From: CAYWBI01 sp964456445
GTDB lineage: Bacteria; Calditrichota; Calditrichia; Calditrichales; J004
Direction: 5' to 3'
Assembly (NCBI GenBank): GCA_964456445.1
Contig: CAYWBI010000111.1
Location: forward strand, 1-12,879
DNA: 12,879 nucleotides
The notes beneath the pieces were generated by a model, which saw only the letters and a program-made list of their open reading frames with translations, did not search any database and was not told where the DNA came from. The translations under genes were made by a program, and so were the position numbers. Shown one piece after another: positions 1-8,208 of the stretch. Each line of letters begins with the position of its first letter. Position 1 is the first letter of the stretch.

Positions 1-235
1 TTAGATGAATCAGGTATGTCTGTTCTTGGTTTACGCCACTGGTTTCATGTTGCTTTGGCCCCGGCGCTTACTTATTATTATTGACTCTACTGGGTTTCTT
101 GTGGGTAAATTCTTATATAGAAAGAATATTCATAAGACAGGATAACAGGATTGTCAAATTAAAAATGGATAATTTGGGACTGGGAATTGTTTTTTGGCAT
201 GAAAACATCCGGACTCAAGGGTACAGTGCCGCATT
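1..235. other. Non-coding left flank
   Basis: No gene is supported here. Reading from base 1 in the forward frame there is an open stretch of 27 codons ending in TGA at 82-84, which could be the tail of a gene outside the window, but it is too short to recognise. From 85 onward the DNA is AT-rich and broken by stops. A 13-nt motif, CTCTACTGGGTTT (85-97), recurs just after the larB stop codon. Confidence 0.5.
85..97 (+). repeat. Short direct repeat, copy 1
   Basis: CTCTACTGGGTTT occurs here and again at 8988-9000 in the same orientation. Similarity continues weakly for about 15 nt in both copies (TGTG followed by an A/T-rich run). Both copies start within 7 nt of a stop codon: a TGA ending at 84 here, and the larB TAA ending at 8981. 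Its function is unknown. Confidence 0.6.
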
Positions 236-374
236 TGACCAACCCCGTCCTTCAGGGCGGGGATGAAAGCGAACAACGCCATTATTGGGGGCTTTAGCCC
301 AACAACTTAAGGGGCTAAAGCCCCGATGAATCAATCGGTCCGTTCGTCCCCGGGATAAATCCCGGGGCTATTCA
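236..374. mobile_element. E1: 139-nt palindromic element, non-autonomous copy
   Basis: A foot TGACCAA (236-242) is followed by the hairpin CCCCGTCCTTCAGGGCGGGG (243-262), a 26-nt linker, an inner hairpin pair GGGCTTTAGCCC / GGGCTAAAGCCC (289-300 and 312-323), a 24-nt linker, the hairpin CCCCGGGATAAATCCCGGGG (348-367) and a foot CTATTCA (368-374). The two ends are inverted relative to each other. The same order, spacing and total length recur in E4 and E5 about 10 kb away. It carries no coding capacity, so any movement would depend on a transposase in trans, such as the one in E3. Confidence 0.8.
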
Positions 375-495
375 AAGAAGAAAAAACAATTTGATTGAAA
401 TTCAAGGGATTGACTTGTCCGTACCTTTTGCTTATTGAAACAAAATCAAATTCCAATGGCTTTCATTCATTTTTAATTCAGGAAGCACTCAGGTT
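375..495. repeat. Left arm of long inverted repeat
   Basis: Together with the E1 end hairpin (348-374), this stretch matches the reverse complement of 9030-9184 along about 150 nt with small gaps. The longest exact block I can trace is about 25 nt (around 384-410, containing CAATTTGATTGAAATTC). Another is CTTTTGCTTATTGAAAC. Read in the direction of the T9SS gene, it begins about 40 nt after that gene's stop codon. The right arm lies about 48 nt after the larB stop, so both copies have the same orientation relative to the gene they follow. Confidence 0.8.
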
Positions 496-535
496 AACAA
501 ACATAATTTATGTTTTTCTGAGGGGACATTTGGCA

Positions 536-3500
536 CTATTTCAACAGGATCATTTTTCGTGCATGCGCAAAACGGGTATGACCGTCCAGCGCTGTCAACC
601 GGTAAATATACATGCCACTGGCCAGGCCGCTGCCATCAAAACGGAAGCTGTACCGGCCCTTGTTCATTTGTCCCTGTGTGATGGTTTTGACCTTTTCTCC
701 AAGCAGGTTATAAACCATTAAAGTTACAAAGGCCTTCCGCGGCAGATAGAAACGTATGCGTGTTTCCGGGTTAAAAGGGTTCGGGTAATTTTGCTTTAGC
801 ACAAAAGCCGAAGGCGCCCCAGTTTTTAATTTTTTAATTGCAGTAACAAAATCACCGGCATTGATCAGCACGGAGATATTTTTATGGTTCCAACTGGCGG
901 TAACCAGGTCCGGCCTTTCATCCCCGTTGAAATCATCACTAATTATGGATTGGGGTGCGTCCACGGTCTCAAAGGAAATCCGTTCAAAAGAAGGGGTAAA
1001 GCTATTGGCGGTTATGGTATTTTGAAAAACTGAAATGATATGTGTTGAAAAATTTCCAGCGGCAAGATCGGGCTTGCCGTCGCCGTTAAAATCCCGGATA
1101 ACCACGGATTTCGGTGTGCTGAACTGAATCCCCGTTCCCAGCGCGTATCGTTTCGAAAAAGATGGGACTTCCGCCCCGGTCATGGTCATATTAAAAAACA
1201 CAGAGACACTGTCATCGGAACTTTCATTGCCAATAAGCAGATCCGGTTTGCCGTCATCGTTCAAATCCCCTGCCGCAATATCCGTTGGGTAATTATATGC
1301 TTTTACAATAAAATCCGTTTTATCCAGAAAGCTGGCCGTTGTATCACCGTCCACAGTCGAATTTAACAGGACGGAAAAGCTGCCCGAATTATAATTTGGC
1401 GCGATGATATCTGCTTTGCCATCATCATTTATATCCGCAATGGTTAGCGAATGCGGATTGTTGCCTACTGTAAAATCACGCCTTGAAGAAAAAGATGCCA
1501 CGCTTGAATAGGAAACGGTCGTATTTATAAAAACCGATACGGTCGTACCAAAACTTGAATTATTGGCCACAGCCATATCCGGCTTGCCATCATTGTTGAA
1601 ATCATCAAAAGCAACAAAATTGGGGCCATTTTCCGTGTCAATATCCTTTTGGATAAAACCAAGCGCGGTATCACCTGCGAGGGTTGCATTTATAAAGATG
1701 GATACATAATCCCCTGAATAATTTGCAACAGCTACATCCGGTATATTATCGCCATTGATATCGCTGATCGCAACAGATTGTGGATAGCTTCCCAGTGGAT
1801 ACACATGAACGGTCTTACGGGCAAAAGACAGCGCCGTATCGCCACTTGCAGACTGGTTCAATAAGATATCAAGGTTATATGGGGCATATTCATTGACCAC
1901 GGCAATATCATTTTTACCGTCCCTATTGATATCACCGGAGGCGACGGCAACGGGTTCGCTAGCGGTAGCAAAGTCCTTATGCAAATAAAAGGAAATGGTT
2001 GCGGGCAGTTTTTTATTATATTGGGCGCTGAATATTCCGGCGCCATGCGTGGCCACGGCAATCAGATTGTCTGAAACGCGCGATACCACCATATCAGAAA
2101 CGACGTTCCCAATAGTATTGGGGCCTTCCGGCAGCCAAACGGTGGCATTGCTGTCAAGCCGGTCTGTGGAATATAGACCGGTGCTGCTGGCAAGATAAAA
2201 TATATCCGACCCGCCGGAAACCAATTTTGTAATCCAACGACATGAGGGGCCATTGCCCGAGCCATCTGGATTTTGCTCTAAATTACCACTAACGTCAACC
2301 CAACTGCTTCCGGCATCCGTAGTATAAAACAAGCTTGGAATGCCATAGTTTGTAAATACCGCCATAACCTTATCGGCATTGTCCGGGTCCACATACAAAC
2401 AGTTCACATAGCCAACCGGCAGCCCCTTTCCCGTACTGACGTCCAATGACGGCGGATCACCTGCATCCGCACCATCAATCCTCAGGATTTTTCCTTCGGA
2501 GGAGCCAACATACAAACGGTTTGCAGGTGACTTGGAAACACCCAGGGCTGATACAACGCTACCGGTACGCGAAGCGCTAAGCGCTGACCAGTTTTTGTTT
2601 GTAGCATTACTGTTTCCCCAGGAAATACCACTCAGATCACTGTTTCGGAAAACGCTGTCACCCGCGGCAAAATACATTATTTTGTTATTAACAGGGTCAA
2701 GGACAAATGGGTTTACAAACAAATACGAGGTGGTGTAATTTGGCTTTATAAAGGCACTTTTTGTTGTATTGCCATTTTCATCCAGGCGAAATTTCCAAAT
2801 ATCCCCCTTTTGTGTTTCGAAATAATAATCTGTGTGACCATCGGCAATGGCTGTATATCCACCATCCCCGCCTAGAGGCAATTCCACCCAGGGCACGGCG
2901 CTATCGGCGCTGTTTGTATAATAGTTTCCGTTGTCCTGCAACCCTCCAATAATAATGCTATCATATGCCGTAGTAGGATCGATGGCCAGTGAATAAAATT
3001 GAGAAGTAATATAGCCGGTATTTAAATCTGTCCATGTAACAGAAGCTTGCGTAACATCATCTGTACGTGTTATGCCGCCGTCACTACCGGAATAGAGGAC
3101 CGAACTGTTTGGGCTGTTTAGAAAAACCAGACTGTGTTGATCGGGATGATGATTGGGATATTGCGCATAACTATCTTTTGTTTTGTAGCCGCCAATCCAG
3201 CCTGAGCTGCCTACCTTTGATGTAAAGCCATCGGTGGAGCGGTATAAATTTGTTCCGCCAAGAATGATGAAATTGGGATCATCCGGTTTTACCTTTAAAA
3301 CCATGTCATATCCACCCTGGGTGCTCAATGTGCCCGATTTTCCTCCAATTGTTGGCAAACTGTCGGTTAAATTGGTCCATGAAGGGACGGCGTCATTGTA
3401 TTTCCACAACTGGGTATTGGTAGGGCCCTGATTTGGTGTTTGCACGAAAAAATAAACTATATTTTCATTGGACGGGGAAATGGCTATTACCGTTCTTTTG

Positions 3501-4450
3501 TAAACCGTGGGAAAATCGGCCGGGGTAATATCTTTCCAAATGGCCCCATCATCGGTCAGTTGTGTGATACCCTCACTGGACTCCCCCGAGGGGATCGCGG
3601 TATAAATTATTCCACCGGAGGTAATCTGTACATCACTCATCTTATTGTTTGCGAACAGCCCCACGATGGTATGCCAGCTCGCCCCGCCGTCTGTGCTGCG
3701 CATGACCGTGTTCGAAGTCGCGGCAAAGATACTTCCGGTGGCTTTATTCACGGCAATATTGTTTACAAAGCGAAATTCCGAATTATAACTTTGAAGTTGG
3801 TCGTTTGCGGTCGATGCAAGTGGCGTCCATGTCTCCCCGTTATCGGTAGATTTAAAAATACCGTCCCCCATAAAATATGCGCCCGCGGCCCCGGCGCTGT
3901 TACCGATTGTTTCACCGGTTCCCACATACCAGGTATCTTCATTCCCCGGGCGCGCATCCTGTGCGATGCACGTTATGCCATGGATCAGTTCCGGCGCCAG
4001 CTTGTTGGCCCAGGTTTGACCGTCATCGGTGGATTTAAAAATCCCGCCCGATACGCCGCCGGCAATGAGGGTGACCGATCCGGGCGTTTGCGTACGGACA
4101 TCCACGGCCAGGGCACGGGTGCGCCCGCCACGGTTTATCGGGCCGCGGCTTTCCCAGCTCTGACCGTTCCGCGGACTGCCCTTGCGGAGTCGCCCGCCTT
4201 GTCCTTCGGTTATTTGTCGGGCAAATTTCAATTCCTTTTCACGGATGTTCTCCGGGATTTTTCCTGTTGCGGGATCATGCAAACGTAGAATTTCATAGTT
4301 TAAACGCGCATTGATATCATCTCCATCGCCAATCGTCGCTTTTGCCACAGGGGCAGGGAGTGCAGGATTTTCAGTTTGTGCCTTCCATAAGAATGGAACA
4401 ATAAGCAATACAAGTAAAAGGACAGAAATCCATATAGCAACACGCTTCAT
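536..4450 (-). CDS. T9SS-secreted double beta-propeller protein (BNR/sortilin-like + FG-GAP repeats)
   Basis: This is a 1,304-residue exported protein. Residues 1-25 form a signal anchor or signal peptide (KR followed by a long Leu/Val/Ile run). The N-terminal half carries Asp-box motifs of BNR/sortilin-type propellers: STDDGQTW (about 140-147), STDNGETW (about 201-208), STDGGASW (about 252-259) and a later TTDAGSSW. From about 812 to 1195 there are seven FG-GAP/VCBS-type repeats with calcium-binding D-x-N-x-D-G-x-x-D cores, spaced about 56 residues apart, enough for one seven-bladed propeller. The last ~95 residues (from NYPNPFNPETRIRF to KMILLK) are a type A T9SS sorting domain, which is cleaved on export and directs the protein to the cell surface or medium. 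The start has a GGAG Shine-Dalgarno 7 nt upstream and overlaps the upstream lipoprotein stop as ATGA. No catalytic motif is visible; a surface binding or adhesion role is an inference. Confidence 0.95.
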   Translation of the reverse strand: MKRVAIWISVLLLVLLIVPFLWKAQTENPALPAPVAKATIGDGDDINARLNYEILRLHDPATGKIPENIREKELKFARQITEGQGGRLRKGSPRNGQSWESRGPINRGGRTRALAVDVRTQTPGSVTLIAGGVSGGIFKSTDDGQTWANKLAPELIHGITCIAQDARPGNEDTWYVGTGETIGNSAGAAGAYFMGDGIFKSTDNGETWTPLASTANDQLQSYNSEFRFVNNIAVNKATGSIFAATSNTVMRSTDGGASWHTIVGLFANNKMSDVQITSGGIIYTAIPSGESSEGITQLTDDGAIWKDITPADFPTVYKRTVIAISPSNENIVYFFVQTPNQGPTNTQLWKYNDAVPSWTNLTDSLPTIGGKSGTLSTQGGYDMVLKVKPDDPNFIILGGTNLYRSTDGFTSKVGSSGWIGGYKTKDSYAQYPNHHPDQHSLVFLNSPNSSVLYSGSDGGITRTDDVTQASVTWTDLNTGYITSQFYSLAIDPTTAYDSIIIGGLQDNGNYYTNSADSAVPWVELPLGGDGGYTAIADGHTDYYFETQKGDIWKFRLDENGNTTKSAFIKPNYTTSYLFVNPFVLDPVNNKIMYFAAGDSVFRNSDLSGISWGNSNATNKNWSALSASRTGSVVSALGVSKSPANRLYVGSSEGKILRIDGADAGDPPSLDVSTGKGLPVGYVNCLYVDPDNADKVMAVFTNYGIPSLFYTTDAGSSWVDVSGNLEQNPDGSGNGPSCRWITKLVSGGSDIFYLASSTGLYSTDRLDSNATVWLPEGPNTIGNVVSDMVVSRVSDNLIAVATHGAGIFSAQYNKKLPATISFYLHKDFATASEPVAVASGDINRDGKNDIAVVNEYAPYNLDILLNQSASGDTALSFARKTVHVYPLGSYPQSVAISDINGDNIPDVAVANYSGDYVSIFINATLAGDTALGFIQKDIDTENGPNFVAFDDFNNDGKPDMAVANNSSFGTTVSVFINTTVSYSSVASFSSRRDFTVGNNPHSLTIADINDDGKADIIAPNYNSGSFSVLLNSTVDGDTTASFLDKTDFIVKAYNYPTDIAAGDLNDDGKPDLLIGNESSDDSVSVFFNMTMTGAEVPSFSKRYALGTGIQFSTPKSVVIRDFNGDGKPDLAAGNFSTHIISVFQNTITANSFTPSFERISFETVDAPQSIISDDFNGDERPDLVTASWNHKNISVLINAGDFVTAIKKLKTGAPSAFVLKQNYPNPFNPETRIRFYLPRKAFVTLMVYNLLGEKVKTITQGQMNKGRYSFRFDGSGLASGMYIYRLTALDGHTRFAHARKMILLK

Positions 4451-4908
4451 AATATTCTCCGGTCTTTGGGCAATTCAATTTTTGTATAGCCGTATGTCTG
4501 AAATTTTGGGATTGATTGATCGATTGATTGTACAATGGAAACCATGGCCGTAAAAGTATCCCCCTTTTTCAAACCGGGATATCTTTCTTTCATACGGGGA
4601 AACATTTTCGGGCCCGTTGGAGAGAGGGTAAAGATAAATTTTATTCGTACATCCTTACCAATGGACAAGGCAGGGAAACCCGCCCCATATTGAGCGGATT
4701 TAATCCTGACCCGTGCGATACAGGGATGGGCTGAGCAGGGGCCGCTTTGTTGCCCGGATGCGTTTACCGCTTCAACATTTATAATTTGCCCGGTTATCCG
4801 GGCCTGGCCAACACCTACCTTTCGCAGCTGTTTTTGGTTATTCGGACTACAATCATAGAGGGCCGTAAATAGGAATAAAAGTAAAAGCATGTCGGAAAAT
4901 CTAAACAT
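4447..4908 (-). CDS. Putative small lipoprotein, unknown function
   Basis: This is a 153-residue protein if started at the ATG at 4908, which has AGGA about 8 nt upstream. An in-frame ATG 39 nt earlier (4947) has no Shine-Dalgarno and would put charged residues before the hydrophobic segment. Residues 7-17 are hydrophobic (MLLLLFLFTAL) and are followed by Tyr-Asp-Cys, so Cys20 could be lipidated. The lipobox is poor, because Asp precedes the Cys where Gly, Ala or Ser is usual. The mature part (about 35-145) is beta-rich, with a Cys pair in GPCSAHPC. I do not recognise a family. Its stop overlaps the T9SS protein start by 4 bp, so the two are probably translationally coupled, and it may help export or anchor that protein. 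Confidence 0.78.
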   Translation of the reverse strand: MFRFSDMLLLLFLFTALYDCSPNNQKQLRKVGVGQARITGQIINVEAVNASGQQSGPCSAHPCIARVRIKSAQYGAGFPALSIGKDVRIKFIFTLSPTGPKMFPRMKERYPGLKKGDTFTAMVSIVQSIDQSIPKFQTYGYTKIELPKDRRIL

Positions 4909-5174
4909 CGGCAGTTCCTGAAGATAAAGTTTGGGACGGGTAGCCATACTACTGATTTGTCTTTATGGGCTATTTGCCATTACGTCCGTTCTGCAAAAAA
5001 AATAAATTTATGAAGACAAATATTATGCGAAGATAAAAGGATTGAACGTTCCTGAAAAGGAGCTGGCGCACAATTTTGTTTTTTTCAATATTCCATCTGC
5101 TTAAAATCGGCACAGCGATTTGTAGGGCATAAACACCGTTTGTACATTATCAATCAAAAACAGAGGCCCTTGTA
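4909..5174. promoter_or_regulatory. Divergent intergenic region
   Basis: This gap lies between the lipoprotein/T9SS unit (leftward) and the DUF4846 gene (rightward) and must hold promoters for both. It is AT-rich, with A/T tracts around 4996-5035 and 5080-5105. I see no clear -35/-10 pair or operator palindrome. The rightward gene has AGAGG at 5162-5166, 8 nt before its ATG. Confidence 0.4.
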
Positions 5175-5990
5175 ATGCGCTATGTGACCCTTATTTTCTG
5201 CTTGGTGGTTCAACCGCTCTCCGCCCAAACTTTTCTGCAAAACGGAAAAAAAACAGAACCGCTTAACATACATTTTTCTCCGCCCGAAGGCTTTTCACGT
5301 GTAAAACTTCCACCCGGCTCCTTTGGCGCCTGGCTGCGCAAAATGCCCATTTTAAAGAAGAGAGGGCCGGTCCGGGATTACCGGGGACGGATATTTAAAA
5401 CCCGGGAAGATTCAGCGGTGGCGGCCGTGGCGGCTTGTGACATCTCCGGGCGTTCCTTGGATCAGTGCATGGATATCCTGATGCGTTTTTACAGCGCCTG
5501 GCTGAAAGAGAACGGACGGCTTGACGCGCTGGCCCTGGCCCTGCCGGATGGTACCATGCTGGGTTTTTCCGATTGGAAAAAAGGAATCCGGCCATTTTTT
5601 AAGGGCTTGCATTTTCAGTTAAAACAAACGGCTCGAATACAAAAGACGAATATTTTAAATGCTTATTTGAATACCATTTTTGAATGGACCGGAACACAGG
5701 CCTTCTACCATTTTTACAAAACCGTTCCTTTGGATTCACTGCAACCGGGGGATTTCATCATTAAAAAAGGACGCAAAGGACACGCGGTTCTGATCGCGGA
5801 TCTGGTTAGTGACGCCCAAGGCAATAAATTAGCCCTTATTGGACAGGGGGACACCCCGGCCTGCGCTTTTTATTTTTTACAAAACAGTGCGGAATCCCCA
5901 TGGATAAGAGTGTCACCCGAATCTGCTTTTCCGCGTCTGCCCATCCGAAAAAAAATGTATTGGACGGGATTGCGGCGTTTCGCTCCCTAA
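5175..5990 (+). CDS. Secreted DUF4846-family protein
   Basis: This 271-residue protein has a signal peptide (hydrophobic residues 4-17, likely cleaved near LSAQ). The rest matches the DUF4846 family as I know it: a PPGSFGAWLRKMP segment near residue 45, AACDISGRSLDQCMD near 90, LNAYLNTIFEWTGT near 160, LQPGDFIIKKGRKGHAVLIAD near 190-212, and a C-terminal SPWIRVSPE. The length fits the family. The PGD...GHAV stretch resembles the His-containing strand of NlpC/P60-like hydrolases, but a catalytic Cys cannot be assigned with confidence, so enzymatic activity is speculative. It is probably periplasmic or surface-exposed. It stands alone: divergent from the lipoprotein/T9SS unit and convergent with larC. 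Confidence 0.87.
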   Translation: MRYVTLIFCLVVQPLSAQTFLQNGKKTEPLNIHFSPPEGFSRVKLPPGSFGAWLRKMPILKKRGPVRDYRGRIFKTREDSAVAAVAACDISGRSLDQCMDILMRFYSAWLKENGRLDALALALPDGTMLGFSDWKKGIRPFFKGLHFQLKQTARIQKTNILNAYLNTIFEWTGTQAFYHFYKTVPLDSLQPGDFIIKKGRKGHAVLIADLVSDAQGNKLALIGQGDTPACAFYFLQNSAESPWIRVSPESAFPRLPIRKKMYWTGLRRFAP

Positions 5991-6024
5991 AAGGATAATG
6001 GAATTGAAGATATAGAAATAATCC

Positions 6025-6064
6025 CACGGGCTGGCGGCAGCGCAATAAAAGTCTCCGTGCGCTG
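6025..6064. terminator. Possible bidirectional terminator hairpin
   Basis: In the 89-nt gap between two convergent genes, CAGCGCA (6038-6044) can pair with TGCGCTG (6058-6064). An alternative pairing is CACGG (6025-6029) with CCGTG (6055-6059). No long T-run follows on either strand, so a factor-independent terminator is only weakly supported. Confidence 0.3.
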
Positions 6065-6079
6065 GGGATAGTTTCAATT

Positions 6080-7267
6080 TTATACCTGGTAGGAGTCCGT
6101 TTTTCCTTTTACAAAAGCGGCAATTTTTTGATACATCGCCCAGACAGTCTCATTTTTTTCTTTTGCCAAACGTTCGCATTCCCGGTATTCCACATGCAAA
6201 CGAATTTGACCTGCATGACGTGTTTCCTTTACCTGCAATTCCCCCCACGGCGAATTTATTGTTACAGGCTTGCGCGGCAGTTCTGTACGCCGGACTGCAA
6301 AAAAACGCACACCGATGCTGCTGCTGTTTTCAAATACCACCTGTTCGATAGCCTGCCGCCCTTCTTCGTGAACCAGACCCTGCAGCAACGTGCCCGGTCG
6401 GCCATGTTTCATATTGGCCGGGATAAAAATCACGTCCAGCGCCCCGGCCTCAAACAACGCGCCGCGTAAATCCGGGAAAAACTCGGCGGGCATATCATCA
6501 ATTTGCGTTTCAAACTGCAGCAGATGCCTCTCATCAAATGTATCATCCCACTGCCCAACAGCGATCCGAATATAATTTGGGAGTTCCTTAAAATCCTTAT
6601 CACCGGCGCCATAGCCTGTATGTATCATTTTATAAGCCTGCCTATGCGGTAAATCGCCCCTGGCAAAATGACGGATCAAGGCAGCGCCGGTCGGGGTGAC
6701 CAGTTCACCTTCAACATCAACTTTGTACTGTGGAAAACCCTGCAACAGCATGGACGTTGCCGGGGCTGGAACGGGCAATACACCATGCGCGCTACGTATG
6801 GTACCATGACCCGAGGGCAAAGCCGATGCATAAATGTGCTGCGCTTTAAGATAATCAATGCAGAGACATGTGCCGACAATATCGACGATGGAGTCAATCG
6901 CACCTACCTCATGAAAATGTACTTTTTGCAGGGGGATATTGTGCACGGCCGCTTCACAGCTACCAAGCTTGTTAAAAACCTCAATTACATTACGCTGCAC
7001 ATTTTTAGAAAGGGCGCTGCTATTGATCATTTTGATGATGCTGTCGAGATGACGGTGGTCCTGCTTATCATCTGTGCGTACATGAAGCTTGTTACAGGAA
7101 ATGGCATGTCGATCGACACGTTCTGTCTCCAAATGGAAACCGGGCAGGTTCATTTTTGCCAATTCGGCCGATAACCAGGCTTCTGGCACAAGGCCATCTA
7201 AAAAAGCGCCAAGGATCATATCGCCTGCCGCCCCGGACGGACAATCGAAATATATAAATTTTTGCAT
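6080..7267 (-). CDS. larC: LarC, nickel insertion protein for the NPN cofactor
   Basis: LarC inserts nickel into pyridinium-3,5-bisthiocarboxylic acid mononucleotide in a CTP-dependent cyclometallation, the last step of nickel-pincer nucleotide synthesis; it acts in the cytoplasm. The 395-residue protein has the family landmarks: FDCPSGAAGDMILGAFLDG (8-25), a DHRHLD cluster (70-75), VHFHEVGAIDSIVDIVG (116-132), HGVLPVPAPAT (161-171), ELVTPTGAA (188-196), QIDDMPAEFF (255-264) and MKHGRPGTLLQGL (286-298). The C-terminal domain is also present (VEYRECERLAKE near 365). It is one uninterrupted reading frame, unlike the Lactiplantibacillus plantarum gene, which needs a frameshift to make the full protein. 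AAGGA lies 9 nt upstream of the ATG. It is divergent from larE-larB across a 98-nt gap. The family was formerly DUF111. Confidence 0.97.
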   Translation of the reverse strand: MQKFIYFDCPSGAAGDMILGAFLDGLVPEAWLSAELAKMNLPGFHLETERVDRHAISCNKLHVRTDDKQDHRHLDSIIKMINSSALSKNVQRNVIEVFNKLGSCEAAVHNIPLQKVHFHEVGAIDSIVDIVGTCLCIDYLKAQHIYASALPSGHGTIRSAHGVLPVPAPATSMLLQGFPQYKVDVEGELVTPTGAALIRHFARGDLPHRQAYKMIHTGYGAGDKDFKELPNYIRIAVGQWDDTFDERHLLQFETQIDDMPAEFFPDLRGALFEAGALDVIFIPANMKHGRPGTLLQGLVHEEGRQAIEQVVFENSSSIGVRFFAVRRTELPRKPVTINSPWGELQVKETRHAGQIRLHVEYRECERLAKEKNETVWAMYQKIAAFVKGKTDSYQV

Positions 7268-7365
7268 TGCTGGAATTCCTTAAAAATAGTCCGTTTAAAA
7301 ACAGGCAACATAACCACGATTTCATTAAATTGCCACACTTTTACCCATCAATATCCCCGGATTTT
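7268..7365. promoter_or_regulatory. Divergent larC / larEB control region
   Basis: These 98 nt separate the starts of larC (leftward) and larE (rightward) and should contain both promoters. I find no convincing operator palindrome and no well-spaced -35/-10 pair; TTGCCA at 7330-7335 is only a weak -35 candidate for larE. The larE ATG has a poor Shine-Dalgarno, so its translation may be weak. Confidence 0.4.
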
Positions 7366-8208
7366 ATGATCGCACGAATAACAAGACCGGCTTCTGCCAC
7401 AGCTAAATGGCAGAAGTTGCAAGAACTTCTGACGCCCTATGTTAAACAAGGGGCGCTGATTGCTTTTTCCGGCGGCGTGGACAGCGCTTTTCTACTTTGG
7501 GCTGCCGTCGAGGCGGCTAAAAACAAGGGCGGCCGGGCAACAGCCTTTACAACTTACAGCGCCAGTCTTCCGGTTAAAGACAAGCAAGACGCCATTGCCT
7601 TTTCACGGCAAATCGAGGTGGAACATATCTGGCGGGAAAGCAGTGAATTAAGCGATCCGCTTTATCTGCAAAATGACGCGCTGCGCTGCTATCATTGTAA
7701 AAACGAACTCTTCATCAAGGCATGGGAAACGGCCCGGGAACAAAACCTGGCCTATGTCATGTATGGCTATTCCGCATCGGATGGAACCGACGACCGTCCG
7801 GGGCACCGGGCGGCAAAGGAACAGCACGTCATCTTTCCCTTAAAGCAGGCCGGTCTGTTAAAGGATGACATCAGAACGCTGATGTCAGCGGCAGGGTTCG
7901 AAATAGCCGACAAACCGGCCAGTCCATGTCTGAGTTCACGTATTGGCCGCGGCATCCCGGTCACCACGGGGCGCTTATCGGATATTGCCGCTCTGGAACA
8001 AATCATAGCCCGGGCCGGTGGCACGGTTTTCCGGGTGCGGATAGCCGCCAGCGACAAGGGACATTTTATCCGTATCGAAACAACGGTAGATGAAATGCCA
8101 ATGATCGTTCACTTGTGGGACAGGCTTGACGCCGAAGGCAAACGCCGGGGATATAAATGGGTGACGCTGGATTTGGGCGGTTACAAAACCGGGGGCGCTA
8201 ACCGATGA
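7366..8208 (+). CDS. larE: LarE, ATP-dependent pyridinium sulfur transferase for the NPN cofactor
   Basis: LarE adenylates the carboxylates of pyridinium-3,5-biscarboxylic acid mononucleotide and replaces oxygen with sulfur to give the bis-thiocarboxylate. The 280-residue protein has the PP-loop SGGVDS (35-40) and the family segment KPASPCLSSRI (183-193), in which Cys188 corresponds to the sulfur-bearing Cys176 of the L. plantarum enzyme. It contains exactly three cysteines: Cys108 and Cys111 in RCYHCK, plus Cys188. That set fits the [4Fe-4S]-dependent LarE type described for Thermotoga maritima rather than the single-Cys sacrificial type. I chose the ATG at 7366; the frame stays open to a TTG at 7267, but the extra 33 residues are not family-like. 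Its stop overlaps the larB start as ATGA. Confidence 0.96.
   Translation: MIARITRPASATAKWQKLQELLTPYVKQGALIAFSGGVDSAFLLWAAVEAAKNKGGRATAFTTYSASLPVKDKQDAIAFSRQIEVEHIWRESSELSDPLYLQNDALRCYHCKNELFIKAWETAREQNLAYVMYGYSASDGTDDRPGHRAAKEQHVIFPLKQAGLLKDDIRTLMSAAGFEIADKPASPCLSSRIGRGIPVTTGRLSDIAALEQIIARAGGTVFRVRIAASDKGHFIRIETTVDEMPMIVHLWDRLDAEGKRRGYKWVTLDLGGYKTGGANR

Noticed and set aside
1..84. Possible 3' end of a gene entering from the left
   Set aside because: Only 27 codons are visible and none form a recognisable motif, so it is noted in the flank entry and not called as a gene.
81..266. Small open frame ending in the E1 hairpin
   Set aside because: No proper start or Shine-Dalgarno, and its C-terminus is just translated palindrome (PRPSGRG), a common artefact of such repeats.
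499..515. Terminator for the T9SS gene at AAACATAATTTATGTTT
   Set aside because: The stem is nearly all A-T, and the T-run lies on the plus-strand side, the wrong side for the leftward gene.
3440..4288. A 282-codon open frame on the plus strand
   Set aside because: It lies entirely inside the T9SS protein gene on the opposite strand; the translation has no family-like motifs and is a by-product of that gene's codon use.
7267..7365. 33-residue N-terminal extension of LarE from a TTG codon
   Set aside because: It has no Shine-Dalgarno, overlaps the larC start region and is not present in the LarE family; the ATG at 7366 gives the usual length.
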